Origin: Haloterrigena gelatinilytica
GTDB taxonomy: Archaea > Halobacteriota > Halobacteria > Halobacteriales > Natrialbaceae
Length of the DNA stretch: 64,000 nucleotides
NCBI RefSeq assembly: GCF_013342145.1
Contig: NZ_JABUQZ010000001.1
Span: 1,240,001-1,304,000, forward strand
Direction of reading: 5' to 3'
The notes below the pieces were generated by a model, which was given only the letters and a program-made list of their open reading frames with translations, was not told where the DNA came from and did no database searches. Within the stretch, counting starts at the first letter, position 1, and each line of letters starts with the position of its first letter. Both the position numbers and the translations under genes were made by a program. This document shows positions 50,139 to 59,727 of the stretch, piece by piece.

Positions 50139-50783
50139 TCAGAGCGGGTCGACGAGATCTTCAAGAGCCGCCTGCGGGTCGTCGGCCTTCGCGACGCCGC
50201 TGGCCAGCAGGACGCCCTCGGCGCCGAGGTCGCCGGCCGCGACGACGTCGTCGCCGGTGCTGATGCCGGCACCGCAGAGGACCGACACCTCGCTATCGAC
50301 GTTGTCGGCCGCCTCGACGGCGTCCTCGACGATATCTGGATCGGCCTGACTGACCGGCGTTCCGGTGCCGATCAGTTCCGGCGGCTCGACGGCGACCGCG
50401 TCCGGACCCAGCGCCGCCGCCGCGCCGATCTGTTCGGGGTTGTTCGCGCAGACGACCGTCTCGAGGCCCGCGCGCTCAGCGGCGCGGACGGAGCCGTCGA
50501 TATCGGCCAGTTTCAGCCGCTTCTCGGAGTGGTTGATCAGCGTCCCGACCGCGCCCGCGTCGGCGACCGATTCGGCGAGCGTGTGGCCGGTGTTGCTCCC
50601 GTGTTCGATCGGGTCGACGTGCTGGGCCCACGTCTCGACGCCCGTCTCGGCGACGCGGGCGAGGTCGGCCGCCTGCGGTGCGACCGCGAGGCGCGCGTCG
50701 GTCGATTCGTCGACGTCGCGGACGGCTTCGGCGACTGCGACGGGGTCGCAGGGATACGTCTTCAGGTTAACGAGAACGAACAT
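50139..50783 (-). CDS. tpiA: Triosephosphate isomerase
   Basis: It interconverts dihydroxyacetone phosphate and glyceraldehyde-3-phosphate. The substrate lysine in NLKTYP (K8), the electrophilic histidine in LINHSEKR and the catalytic glutamate in [10 protein letters not shown] are all present, with the phosphate loop [10 protein letters not shown] and [11 protein letters not shown]. 214 aa, the short archaeal form. It starts at ATG 50783 as a single-gene unit. Confidence 0.96.
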   Translation of the reverse strand: MFVLVNLKTYPCDPVAVAEAVRDVDESTDARLAVAPQAADLARVAETGVETWAQHVDPIEHGSNTGHTLAESVADAGAVGTLINHSEKRLKLADIDGSVRAAERAGLETVVCANNPEQIGAAAALGPDAVAVEPPELIGTGTPVSQADPDIVEDAVEAADNVDSEVSVLCGAGISTGDDVVAAGDLGAEGVLLASGVAKADDPQAALEDLVDPL

Positions 50784-50864
50784 ACGAGCACAGCCATCCG
50801 CACGGAAGAAATAGCTTGCGAGTCGCCGGCGCGAATCGGCGTCGGCGCCCGGATCGGTCGCCCG

Positions 50865-51413
50865 TCAGTCCTTTCGCTTGACGACGTCGCCGAGCGTGTA
50901 ACTGCCCGAGGCCGACCCGCCAGACCACTCCGAATCGTCGCCGGAGCTCCCCTCGGCGCTCAGGTCGATCTCGAGGAAGCTCTCGAGTTCCGACTGGACG
51001 CGGTCGCTGGGGAGCGTGTCCCCGCGTTCGATCTTGCGGATCAGGCTCGCCTTCTCGTTGAGTTCGTTGGCCAGGTCCGACTGGCTGAGCCCCTTCTGCT
51101 CGCGGGCGTTGCGGACGCGGTCGTCGTAGTCGGTCGCGAGTTCGTCCATGTCGTCGAACATGTCCGACCGACGCTGGGAACTCGAGCCGCCCGAACGGGA
51201 CGACGAACTCGATGCAGAGCCACCCGAACTACCCCCGGAGCTGGACGACGAACTCGAGCCGGTCGAGTACTTCGTCGAGGAGCTCGAGCTGGAGGTCTGC
51301 TTGACCTCGGTACCGAAATCGGTACAGTTCGAACACACGTCGAGCTTCGCGCCCTCGACCTTGATTGTCTTCGGAGACGACGTCTCGGCGCCACACATCT
51401 CGCACTGGACCAT
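50865..51413 (-). CDS. Multiprotein-bridging-factor-1-like HTH protein (182 aa)
   Basis: An N-terminal zinc ribbon (VQCEMCGAETSSPKTIKVEGAKLDVCSNC) is followed by a Ser/Gly-rich linker (about residues 42-75) and an HTH_3 domain (DYDDRVRNAREQKGLSQSDLANELNEKASLIRKIERGDTLPSDRVQSELESFLEIDL), the archaeal MBF1 layout. MBF1 links TBP to activators in eukaryotes and relates to translation in archaea. ATG 51413 is preferred because a TTTATGGC element lies about 29 nt upstream. The HTH motif is complete. Confidence 0.88.
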   Translation of the reverse strand: MVQCEMCGAETSSPKTIKVEGAKLDVCSNCTDFGTEVKQTSSSSSSTKYSTGSSSSSSSGGSSGGSASSSSSRSGGSSSQRRSDMFDDMDELATDYDDRVRNAREQKGLSQSDLANELNEKASLIRKIERGDTLPSDRVQSELESFLEIDLSAEGSSGDDSEWSGGSASGSYTLGDVVKRKD

Positions 51414-51683
51414 GGGGGTACGTATATCGCGGCGAGCCATAAACCATGCGGCGCGGTCTCGATGATTCGATGTTTCCGTTGGCGTCTTTGTGTCGATCTT
51501 CGTAGCGTCGACGTTGGATGCCGCGACGGCTGGAAACTCCACGAAAGCCCCGTCCCCTTTCATTTCCGCCCGCGATGGCCTGATAGATCAGCCGGCACAG
51601 GTGGGAACGAACGGGACAGGGCTTACGTAGTGTTCTCGAGTGAATCGGGACGAAAGAGAAACGCGACCTCGAGAGCGCGAGAC

Positions 51684-52298
51684 TCAGTCAAGCGCCGCCC
51701 AGGAGTAGGCGAACCGCTGGAGCGCGGTCAGGTGACCGACGACCGCGAGGAAGACGAGCAGCCAGCCGATCACCGTGACTCCGCCCGGCTCGAGGTCGGC
51801 CAGCGGGTAGGCGACGAAGCCGACGATCCCGATGATCGCCAGTCGGTCCGCGCGGCCGACGAGGCCGCCGTAGACGCGGTCGAGGCCGACGGCCTGGGCC
51901 TGCGTGCCGAGGTAGGAGGTCATCACGACGCCCGTCACGGCCAGGAAGCCCAGCAGATAGTCGTCGATGCCCGCAGCGAGGCCGGCGATGACGACGATGT
52001 CGGCGTAGCGGTCGAGGACGTGATCGAGGAGGTCGCCGCCCGCGGAGGCGACCTGTTGTTCGCGGGCGAGCGCGCCGTCGATGATGTCCAGCCAGCCGTT
52101 GAGGAAGACCAGCGTCGCGGCCGCGACGTACCAGATCGGATCGGCGCGACCGCCCAGCGCGAACGCGGCCGCCGCGAGGACGGCCATGCCGAAGGCCAGC
52201 ACGCTCACGCCGTCGGGGGTCAACCCGACGCGGTCGAAGCCTCTGACGAACGGATCCAAGAATCGGGAGACGTACGGTCTGAGTTTGTCCAGCGTCAT
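51684..52298 (-). CDS. CDP-alcohol phosphatidyltransferase, archaetidylinositol-phosphate-synthase-like
   Basis: The signature D-x2-DG-x2-AR-x8-G-x3-D-x3-D is complete (DIIDGALAREQQVASAGGDLLDHVLD, about residues 70-95). Six membrane helices follow the family layout. Archaeal members join CDP-archaeol to inositol phosphate, making archaetidylinositol phosphate; the 204-aa length and start (TLDKLRPYVSRFLDPFV) fit. Its ATG overlaps the stop of the kinase gene upstream (ATGA), so it is coupled with hisC and the kinase in one operon. Confidence 0.87.
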   Translation of the reverse strand: MTLDKLRPYVSRFLDPFVRGFDRVGLTPDGVSVLAFGMAVLAAAAFALGGRADPIWYVAAATLVFLNGWLDIIDGALAREQQVASAGGDLLDHVLDRYADIVVIAGLAAGIDDYLLGFLAVTGVVMTSYLGTQAQAVGLDRVYGGLVGRADRLAIIGIVGFVAYPLADLEPGGVTVIGWLLVFLAVVGHLTALQRFAYSWAALD

Positions 52299-52831
52299 GC
52301 CAGGTACCCCACGTAGTCGACCTCGCCGGCGCTCGGCTCTCGTTCGCCCGTCGCGACCGCCTCGAGGGCGTCCGCGACGGCCTCGGGATCGCGGTCGGTG
52401 GTATCGATCTCGTAGACCGACTCGAGGCCGTGTTCGTCGACCGCCTCCGAGAGGATGACGTCCAGCGCCTCGCTCTCGGCGTTTTCCGTCGCCTTCGCCT
52501 CGGTCTCGCCGCGCTCGCGGAGTCGCGCCTCGAGCCGTTCCGGCGCACACCGCAGGACGGCGACCCGGTCGGCCGCGAAGTGGTGGGCGAGGTGGGACTC
52601 GATCACGACGTCGTCCCGGCCCTCGAGCCACTCGCTCATGGCCTCGAGGTCGGCAACCAGGCTCTCGCGGTCGGCGTCGACCTCGGTGTAGAGGCCCTCG
52701 TCCTCGAGGACGCGGTTGAGGTGGACGACGTCGAAGTCGGGCGCCGCGTCGTCATCCGCGAACCGCGACTCGAGCAGTTCGGTCGCGGTGGTCTTCCCGG
52801 TTCCCGGGGTCCCGGTGACGGCGACTCTCAC
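52295..52831 (-). CDS. Adenylate-kinase-like NMP kinase (Fap7/hAK6 type, 178 aa)
   Basis: The P-loop GTPGTGKTT is at about residues 7-15; VVHLNRVLEDEGLYTEVD, VVIESHLAHHFAADRVAVLRC and ERLEARLRERG follow the short archaeal adenylate kinase / Fap7 layout. In eukaryotes and archaea this protein helps 40S/30S assembly as well as using ATP and AMP. GTG 52831 is the start: GTGA overlaps the hisC stop (52828-52831). Its own stop overlaps the AIP-synthase ATG. Confidence 0.83.
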   Translation of the reverse strand: MRVAVTGTPGTGKTTATELLESRFADDDAAPDFDVVHLNRVLEDEGLYTEVDADRESLVADLEAMSEWLEGRDDVVIESHLAHHFAADRVAVLRCAPERLEARLRERGETEAKATENAESEALDVILSEAVDEHGLESVYEIDTTDRDPEAVADALEAVATGEREPSAGEVDYVGYLA

Positions 52832-54009
52832 GTGTCGGACACCTCCGCTTCCGGGTCCGGATCCATCGCGGGTTCGCCGTCGGGGTCCGCGTCGCTGTCG
52901 GGTTCGGACTCGAGATCGAGGTCCGCGAGCACGTCGTTGAGCGTCTCGACCGCGCGCTCGGTCTCCTCGTCGGTGCCGCAGGTGATGCGGATGCAGGCCG
53001 GGAGGCCGAAACTCGAGCAGTCGCGGACGATGACGCCCCGCCGCTGCATCTCCTCGGCGACCGCGCTGGCGTCGCCGACGTCGACGAGCACGAAGTTCCC
53101 CTCGCTCTCCCAGACGTGCGCGTCGATCGCGTCGCGCATGTGCTCGCGTGATTCGCGGGCCGTCTCGGCGGTTCTCTCGACGTGTTCCTCGTCGTCGATC
53201 GCCGCGAGGCCGGCCCGGCAGGCGAGTTCGCTGGCCGCGAAGGGGGTGTTCACCCGAGCGTAGGCCGCGCCCCACTCCGCGGGGACGACGGCGTAGCCGA
53301 GGCGGACGCCGGCCAGCCCGTAGGCCTTCGAGAACGTCCGCAGGACGGCGATATCGTCGCGAGCGTCGTAGCCGTCCCGACCCTCGATCAGGGCGACGGC
53401 GCTGTCGCGGTCGGCGAACTCGCCGTAGGCCTCGTCGACGACGATCAGCGTCTCGTCGTCGGTCTCGTCGGCGAGTCGCTCGATTTCGGCCAGCGGCATC
53501 GTCGACCCCGTCGGATTGTGCGGGCTGGTGACCCAGACGACGCGGTCGCCGTCGTAGGAGTCGAGGACCGTCTCGGCGGTCTGTGCGAAGTCGTCCTCGC
53601 GCTCGATGGCGTACTCCCGGACCTCGCCGTGGTGGTAGCGGGCGCTCATCCCGTAGTAGGCGAAGCCCGGCGTCGGGACGCAGACGGTGTCACCGGGCTC
53701 GAGGGTCGCCCGGTGGAGGTAGTCGATCGCCCCGTCGCCGCCGTTGGCAAGCCAGACCTGCTCGTCGCCGACGTTCCAGCGGTCGGCGACGGCGGCGGTC
53801 AGGTCGGCGTGGGCGGCTTTCGGGTAGGAACTGACGCTCGAGGCGGCGTCGCGAAGCGCCACGGCGGCCGCGGGGGAGGGGCCGTGCGGGTTCTCGTTGG
53901 AGGCGAGTTTGACGAATTCCGAGGGGTCGCGCCCGAGTTCGCGGGCGACTTCCTCGATGCCTCGACCCGCCTCGTAGGCGACGTGGTCGGACAGGTCGCG
54001 CGGTTGCAT
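52828..54009 (-). CDS. hisC: Histidinol-phosphate aminotransferase
   Basis: This PLP aminotransferase of histidine synthesis is 393 aa. Conserved segments are KLASNENPHGPSPAA, SSYPKAAHADL, WLANGGDGAIDYLHR, WVTSPHNPTGS, VVDEAYGEF, the PLP lysine in RTFSKAYGLAGVRLGYAV, and IRITCGTDEE. The tail beyond about residue 365 (DSDADPDGEPAMDPDPEAEVSDT) is acidic and extra. It is the first gene of an operon with two overlapping genes. The ATG at 54009 is used. Confidence 0.93.
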   Translation of the reverse strand: MQPRDLSDHVAYEAGRGIEEVARELGRDPSEFVKLASNENPHGPSPAAAVALRDAASSVSSYPKAAHADLTAAVADRWNVGDEQVWLANGGDGAIDYLHRATLEPGDTVCVPTPGFAYYGMSARYHHGEVREYAIEREDDFAQTAETVLDSYDGDRVVWVTSPHNPTGSTMPLAEIERLADETDDETLIVVDEAYGEFADRDSAVALIEGRDGYDARDDIAVLRTFSKAYGLAGVRLGYAVVPAEWGAAYARVNTPFAASELACRAGLAAIDDEEHVERTAETARESREHMRDAIDAHVWESEGNFVLVDVGDASAVAEEMQRRGVIVRDCSSFGLPACIRITCGTDEETERAVETLNDVLADLDLESEPDSDADPDGEPAMDPDPEAEVSDT

Positions 54010-54107
54010 ACGAGCATCCTGTCGGGCGTGGGTCTTAAGGGTGCTTACCTGTCTTCGACGCGGGGAGTTTCCCGTCCCGACGGTCGACGCTCCCGAACGG
54101 CGCCGGT

Positions 54108-55271
54108 TCAGTTCGGGAGCCGCCCGATTCGCTCGAGACCCAGGAGGACGACGGCCGAGGCTCCGAGGAGGAGCGCGGCGCCGGCGAACACGCCGTCGTA
54201 GGTGTGGCCGCGCTCGAGGACCCACCCCAGGGCGGACGAGCCCAGCGCCTGCGCGAGCATCCAGGCGGAGCTGAACACGGCGTAGGCGCTGCTCCGCGTC
54301 GAGTCCGGGAGCGTATCGAGGAGGTACGCGTCCGTGGCCGGGAACAGCGCGTGGATGACGAGTCCGACAACCGCGCTGAGGACGGCCAGCGCGAGGAAGC
54401 CCTCGACCGCCGTCAACAGGAGTAGCGTCGCGGCGAACGTTCCGACGACGCCGAGCAGGTACGGAACGTAGGGGAACCGATCGGCCAGATCCCCGCTGAA
54501 GAAGAACGCGGGGACGCCGGCCGCGAAGACGATCGTGAGCAGCGTGCCCGCCGCGCCGTCCGAGAGCCCCTTCGACTGCATATAGAGTTCGTAGAAGTTG
54601 AACAGCCCCTGCCAGACGAACGAGGTCGCGCCGACGATCGCCAGCGCCGTCGCGATGAGCTTCCACTCCGAGAGCGCGCCGGCGACGAAGTCGCGGTCGG
54701 CCTCGCCCGCCGCCGGCATCTCGGTCCGTCGCGCGGTGACCCACGTGACGGCCGTCAGCAGCGCCGCGCCGGCGGCGATCGTCCACAGCGAGAGCCGCCA
54801 GTCGACGAGCAGCGTGAGCGCGACGAACGGGGCGGCGGCCACCGCGCCGATCTGGGCGGCGGCGCCGTGGATCCCCATCGCGCGGCCGACCCGCGACGGG
54901 AAGAGTTCGCTCAGCAGCGGGTTCGCCGCGACGAAGTAGACGCCGGAGGCGATGCCCATGAGGAAGGCGCCGATCAGCAGGTGTCGAACGGTCGTCGCGT
55001 TCGCAGCGAGCGCCGCGGAGATCGCGAGAATCGTCCCGGAGCCGATCACGACGCGGTGTCTCGGAACTCTCGTGAGCAGCCACCCCGTCGGCAGCCGCGG
55101 GGAGGCGCTCCCGACCCACACGAGGGTCACGATGAGCCCCGCCGTCGCCTCGCCGATCGCGAACTCGGCGATGAAGACGTCAAGCAGCGGCGCGAAGATG
55201 ATTCTGGCGAGGTTGAGGAGGAAGACGAGGCCGCAGAGAGACGCGAAGAGTCGGGTTCGGGACACGGTCAC
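54108..55271 (-). CDS. MFS transporter (387 aa)
   Basis: Twelve hydrophobic helices in two six-helix halves with the MFS loop GWLLTRVPRHRVVIGSG between helices 2 and 3. The N-terminal helix (CGLVFLLNLARIIFAPLL) and helix 5 region (SRVGRAMGIHGAAAQIGAVAAAPF) fit drug or small-solute antiporters. The substrate is not readable. A single gene between hisC and ligA, both also on the minus strand, with gaps of about 100 nt. Confidence 0.87.
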   Translation of the reverse strand: MTVSRTRLFASLCGLVFLLNLARIIFAPLLDVFIAEFAIGEATAGLIVTLVWVGSASPRLPTGWLLTRVPRHRVVIGSGTILAISAALAANATTVRHLLIGAFLMGIASGVYFVAANPLLSELFPSRVGRAMGIHGAAAQIGAVAAAPFVALTLLVDWRLSLWTIAAGAALLTAVTWVTARRTEMPAAGEADRDFVAGALSEWKLIATALAIVGATSFVWQGLFNFYELYMQSKGLSDGAAGTLLTIVFAAGVPAFFFSGDLADRFPYVPYLLGVVGTFAATLLLLTAVEGFLALAVLSAVVGLVIHALFPATDAYLLDTLPDSTRSSAYAVFSSAWMLAQALGSSALGWVLERGHTYDGVFAGAALLLGASAVVLLGLERIGRLPN

Positions 55272-55364
55272 GCTTTCCGACAGTCGCTCTCAAGCGTTCC
55301 GAAAGCGGAACTGTCAGTACACGATTCTCTAAGTCATCCCCGACGATATCGCCGTTGTCGCTCG

Positions 55365-57128
55365 CTACGCCTGCAGCCGTTCGACGCGCTCGAGCGTGTC
55401 CGCGTCCTCGGGGTCCTTGTCGGAGCGAACGCCCAGAAACCGCGGGAAGCGAAGCGCGTAGCCCGACGAGTAGGTCGGCGAGGTCTGGATCTCCTCGTAG
55501 CCGACCTCGAAGACGACTGCAGGCTCTATGTCCACCGCCTGACCCTCCTCGGCGGCGACGTGGGGCTCGAGGAGTTCCGTGAGTTCCTCGAGTTTCTCGT
55601 CGGTGATGCCCGTCGCGACCTTGCCGACGGTCTCCAAGTCGTCGCCCGCGCGCACGGAGAGTTCGAAGGTGCCCAAGAACGTCGCGCGCCGACCCTCGCC
55701 CCACTCCGCGCCGGTCACCACGCAGTCCAGCGTCTCCACGTCTGGTTTGCGCTTGCGCCAGTGTTTGCCCCGTCGGCCCGGCGAGTACGTCGAGTCGGGA
55801 TCCTTGAGCATGATCCCCTCGTGGCCCGCCTCGAGGGCCTCGGCGTCGATCGCCTCGATCGCGTCGGGATCGTCGGTCGTCCAGAGCAGCGAGAGCCCCT
55901 CGATCTCGTCCTCGTCCCGCTCCGGCGCCTCGCCGTCCGCCAGCACCGCCCGCAGCCGCTCGTGGCGCGTCGTCAGCGGCTCCTCGAGTAAGTCCTCGCC
56001 GTCGGCGTGCAGGCAGTCGAAGAAGACCGGCCGAACCGTCACGTCCTCGCGGGCCTTCGCGACGTCGTGTTTCCGGCGGAAGCGCTTGAGCACCTCCTGG
56101 AACGGGAGCGGATCGTCGTTCTCGTCGATCGCGACGACCTCGCCGTCCAGAATCGCGGGTTCCTCGAGGGTCGCCTCGGCGAACTCGACGACTTCGGGGA
56201 GGGCGTCGGTGACCGACTCCATGTTTCTCGAGAAGACGCGGGTCTCGGTGCCCGCCTCGGCGGCCTCGGGATCGTAGTGCAACTGGATGCGCGCCCCGTC
56301 GTACTTCCACTCGACGGCGGCCTCGTCCCACTCCTCGAGGGCGTCGGTGACCGTCCCCGCCTGTGCGAGCATCGCCTGGACGGGGCGGCCGACTTCGAGG
56401 TCCAGTCGGTCCAGGCCCTCGAGGCCTTCGTCCCGGGCGACGCGGGCGACCTCGCCGTAGTCGTTCGAGACCTGCAGGGCGCGTTCGACCCGCTCCTCGG
56501 GGACGTCGAACGCCTCGGCGATCGCGTCCCGGACCGTGCCCTCGCCGACGCCGATGCGCATCTCCGAGAGGACGAGGCGGGCGAGATAGCGGGCCTCCTC
56601 GCTCGAGCAGCGATTGAAGAGCCCGAAAAGGAGATCGATCTTGCGGTCCTGGCTCCCCGAGCCCTCCGCGGCGGCGAGGTCGGCGAGCGTCTCGTAGACC
56701 TCGCGAACGGTGAGATCGTTCCCGCCGGCGCCGCCACCGTTTCCGCCCCCGCCGGTGAACGCGCCCAGGCCCTGCTGGCCGCCGAACTCGTAGCCGGCGG
56801 CCACCTCGCCGATCTCGCCGACCTCGGCCAGTCGCTCCTCGACGTCGTCGCTTCCCACGTTCGTCCCCGCCGCGCGGGCGATCGCCTCGTAGCACGTCGT
56901 CGGGCCGATGTCGAGTTTCGTCGAGTCCCAGGCCGGGAAGACGCGTCCCTGGACGAACCGAGCGACGATCTCGACGGTCTGCGGGTCCACCGCAGAGTCA
57001 GCGGAACGTCGTTCCTCGCTATCGTCGCCGGCGTCCGCGAGCAACTCGCTGGTTCGGGCGACGATCTCGAGGTCGGCCGGCTCGGCTTCGATCGCGGCGG
57101 CGCGGTCGGCGAACGTGGCGAACTCCAT
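55365..57128 (-). CDS. lig: ATP-dependent DNA ligase
   Basis: It seals nicks in replication and repair. The AMP-accepting lysine is Lys275 in EWKYDGARIQLH; further motifs are RVFSRNMESVTDALPE, ILDGEVVAID, GHEGIMLKDPDSTYSPGRRGKHWRKRKP and the C-terminal OB domain. 587 aa. Residues about 124-136 are a Gly/Asn-rich insert (FTGGGGNGGGAGGND), probably a loop. The ATG at 57128 has a TTTTACTCC element about 27 nt upstream. It is divergent from the second GCS-like gene. Confidence 0.95.
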   Translation of the reverse strand: MEFATFADRAAAIEAEPADLEIVARTSELLADAGDDSEERRSADSAVDPQTVEIVARFVQGRVFPAWDSTKLDIGPTTCYEAIARAAGTNVGSDDVEERLAEVGEIGEVAAGYEFGGQQGLGAFTGGGGNGGGAGGNDLTVREVYETLADLAAAEGSGSQDRKIDLLFGLFNRCSSEEARYLARLVLSEMRIGVGEGTVRDAIAEAFDVPEERVERALQVSNDYGEVARVARDEGLEGLDRLDLEVGRPVQAMLAQAGTVTDALEEWDEAAVEWKYDGARIQLHYDPEAAEAGTETRVFSRNMESVTDALPEVVEFAEATLEEPAILDGEVVAIDENDDPLPFQEVLKRFRRKHDVAKAREDVTVRPVFFDCLHADGEDLLEEPLTTRHERLRAVLADGEAPERDEDEIEGLSLLWTTDDPDAIEAIDAEALEAGHEGIMLKDPDSTYSPGRRGKHWRKRKPDVETLDCVVTGAEWGEGRRATFLGTFELSVRAGDDLETVGKVATGITDEKLEELTELLEPHVAAEEGQAVDIEPAVVFEVGYEEIQTSPTYSSGYALRFPRFLGVRSDKDPEDADTLERVERLQA

Positions 57129-57250
57129 CGCCGGAGTGTACCGGCGGCGGGAGTAAAACGGTTCTGAGACCGCTCGAGTGAGGGGTCCCGAGCGCCGCGG
57201 CGCGGGCGCGAGGCTGTGCTTTAAAGACAATCGCGCTCGCACTCGGAGGT

Positions 57251-58804
57251 ATGCCAGAGGAGGAGCTCGCCGAGCGAGTCGCCGACGTGCTGACCGTCGA
57301 CGCCGCGGGGTTTCGCGAGCAGGCGCAGGCGGACGCCGAGGTGATCAAAGACGCCGTCGACGAGGGCGTTTTCGACAATCCGCAGGCGATCGTCGGCCTC
57401 GAGTACGAGTTCTACGCGGTCAAGAACGACGACTGCGCGCTGCGGCGGGTTCCCCGCCGGTTGCTCGAACTGATCGGGTTCGAGAAGGAACTCGGGCTGC
57501 ACAACGCGGAGATGACGACCAGCCCGCAGCCGTTGAACGCCCACGGGCTGGCGGCCCAGGAGTCTGAGGTCAAGGCCCGGCTCCAGACGGCGCTTGACGT
57601 CACCCAGTCCGAACAGATGCGGCTGGTCAGCGACGCGCTCTGGACGCTGCCGCCTGAAGGCGAGGACGCGACGACGTACCTCACCGACAGCGTCGAGCGG
57701 ACGACGACCGACGACGACGGCACCGAGCGGTCGTTCCGGATCGCCACCAACATGAGCGACTCCGCGCGCTACCACGCGATGGCCAACACGGACCAGGCCG
57801 AGTCCGCCGGCATGTGCATCCAGGCCCCCCACGTGTCGCTCCAGGCCGACACCGTCATGCCCGAGAGCCTCATCACCTCGATCCAACCCCACTATCAGGT
57901 GGCCCACGCGCCGGACCTCCCCGACTACTTCAACTACGCGCTGCGCATCGCGGGGCCGCTGCTCGCGCTCGGCGTCAACTCGCCGTTCTTCCCGGCCGAC
58001 CTCTACGACGACGAGGCGACCCCCGAGGAGATCCTCCGGGACGGCTGGATGGAACACCGTATCAGCGTCTTCGAGACCGTGCTCAACGATCCCACGACCG
58101 GCGAGGGGAAGGTCCGCTTCCCTCGCGATCTGGAAAACGTCGAGGAGGCGATCGACCGGATCGCCGACGACGACACCATCGTTCCGATGCCCGTCGAAGC
58201 CGGCGAGCGCTTCGACGACCGGTTCCCCCACTTCAGCCGCAAACACGGTACCTACTGGCGGTGGATCCGCCCGGTGTTCGGCGGACCGACGCGCTCGGCC
58301 GCCAACGCCCGCATCGAGTTCCGCCCCATCCCCGCCCAGCCGACCGTCCGCGACTCCACGGCCTTCCTCGCCGCCTTCGCCGGGCTGATGGAGAGTCTGA
58401 CCCGCCTCGAGCACCCCGTCCTCGAGCTCGACTGGCAGCTCGCTCGGGAGAACTTCTACGCGGCGATGGTCGACGGCCTCGAGGCCGAGTTGAACTGGGT
58501 CACCAACGACGGCAAGGAGACCGCCGACAAGCTCGCGCTCTACGAGGACCTGCTGGCCCACGCCGAGGACGGGCTGACGAACCGCGGCCTGAGCGAGGAA
58601 GAGGCCGCGAAGTACCTCTATCCGCTCCGGCGGCGGGTCCGCCAGGAGGTGACGCCCGCCAGCTGGAAACGCGAGCAGGTCCGGTCGGCGCTCGCGGACG
58701 GCGCCGACCTCGACGCGGCGATCGAGGCGATGCAGCAGGCGTACATCCACCGACAGTCGGAGACGCTCCTCGACGGGAGTTTCGCCGACTGGATCGGCGA
58801 CTAG
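57251..58804 (+). CDS. Glutamate-cysteine-ligase-like (GCS2) protein, paralog 2
   Basis: 517 aa with the same block order as the protein at 34937-36475: VGLEYEFYAVKNDDCALRRVP, LHNAEMTTSPQPL, VNSPFFPADLYDD, RKHGTYWRWIRPVFGG, RIEFRPIPAQPTV and ENFYAAMVDGLEAELNWV. The family makes gamma-glutamyl amides with ATP, but the substrate is unknown. CTTTAAAG (57218-57225) and a GGAGGT ribosome-binding site just before ATG 57251 mark the start. Which paralog makes gamma-glutamylcysteine, if either, is open. Confidence 0.84.
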   Translation: MPEEELAERVADVLTVDAAGFREQAQADAEVIKDAVDEGVFDNPQAIVGLEYEFYAVKNDDCALRRVPRRLLELIGFEKELGLHNAEMTTSPQPLNAHGLAAQESEVKARLQTALDVTQSEQMRLVSDALWTLPPEGEDATTYLTDSVERTTTDDDGTERSFRIATNMSDSARYHAMANTDQAESAGMCIQAPHVSLQADTVMPESLITSIQPHYQVAHAPDLPDYFNYALRIAGPLLALGVNSPFFPADLYDDEATPEEILRDGWMEHRISVFETVLNDPTTGEGKVRFPRDLENVEEAIDRIADDDTIVPMPVEAGERFDDRFPHFSRKHGTYWRWIRPVFGGPTRSAANARIEFRPIPAQPTVRDSTAFLAAFAGLMESLTRLEHPVLELDWQLARENFYAAMVDGLEAELNWVTNDGKETADKLALYEDLLAHAEDGLTNRGLSEEEAAKYLYPLRRRVRQEVTPASWKREQVRSALADGADLDAAIEAMQQAYIHRQSETLLDGSFADWIGD

Positions 58805-59060
58805 TCGGGTCTCGGGATCGGTCCTCGTTCGGCGGTTCCTCGAGCACAGCTCGTTTCCGCGGTTTCTCGGAACCGTCTCGCGTCCGGCAGTTCTTCGACC
58901 CGTCTCGCGGCGGGCGATTCGTTGATTCGGTCGCGCGACTCGGCTCGAGCGATCCGGCGACGCCGACCGTTCACCGGCTCTCCTTTTGGTCGGCGAATTA
59001 GCCGTGAGAAGGGCTCGCAGCCCGCTCGGTGGCCGAATTGAATCCCAAGATACTTCCCTA

Positions 59061-59074
59061 ACTGGCCGGTCAGT
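59061..59074 (+). promoter_or_regulatory. Likely TetR operator, ACTGGCCGGTCAGT (module 2)
   Basis: The 14 bases equal the operator of module 1 (19070-19083 on its coding strand). It lies 39-52 nt upstream of the tetR ATG, after an AGATACTT TATA-like element (59048-59055). It would therefore sit between TATA box and start of transcription. The rest of the 308-nt gap 58805-59112 shows no gene. Confidence 0.75.
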
Positions 59075-59112
59075 TACGACGAGAACGACCGCCTTCGGAC
59101 CCCGGGATCCTA

Positions 59113-59727
59113 ATGACTGAGACGACAGCAACTACCGACGAACTCATGGAGGCGACCTACGCCGCGCTCTGCAAGCACGGCTACGCGTCGCTCCGGATGC
59201 GAGATATCGCCGCCGAATCGTCAAAGAGCAAGGCCACGCTCCACTACCACTACGAGAGCAAGCAGAACCTCCTCTACGCGCTGCTGGACTATCTCACCGA
59301 CTCCTTCGCGGAACGAGTCGAGACCCTCGAGGGCGAGACGCCGGCCGAACGGATTCTGGCGCTCGTCGATATCTACCTCGAGCCCGCCGCGGACGACTCG
59401 CTGCCCGAATTCCGGACCGCGCTGCTCGAGATCAAAGCCCAGGGGCCGTACGACGACCGGTTCCGGGCGGAACTCGCCGAGTTCGACCGAATGCTTCGCG
59501 GACGGATCCGATCGCTGATCGAGGACGGACAGGACGAGGACGTCTTCCGGCCGGACGTCGACCCCGACGAGACCGCCGAGTTCATCGTCACCGCGTTGAA
59601 CGGCGCCCAGACGCGCCACGTGGCCGTCGATCACCCGCTCGAGCGGACCCGGAGCGCACTCGAGACCTACGTCCGCCGCGAACTGCTCGCAGCCGACGCC
59701 GACGAGACGGAGGAGCGATTCGAGTGA
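59113..59727 (+). CDS. TetR/AcrR-family transcriptional repressor (module 2)
   Basis: The HTH (LMEATYAALCKHGYASLRMRDIAAESSKSKATLHYHYESKQNLLYALLDYL) is nearly the same as module 1's. The ligand domain (LPEFRTALLEIKAQGPYDDRFRAELAEFDRML, then DPDETAEFIVTALNGAQTRHVAVDHPLERT) is also alike, but without the long acidic tail. 204 aa. Its stop overlaps the MATE start (GTGA, 59724-59727). It probably controls itself and the MATE pump through the 59061 palindrome, and perhaps module 1 too. Confidence 0.9.
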   Translation: MTETTATTDELMEATYAALCKHGYASLRMRDIAAESSKSKATLHYHYESKQNLLYALLDYLTDSFAERVETLEGETPAERILALVDIYLEPAADDSLPEFRTALLEIKAQGPYDDRFRAELAEFDRMLRGRIRSLIEDGQDEDVFRPDVDPDETAEFIVTALNGAQTRHVAVDHPLERTRSALETYVRRELLAADADETEERFE

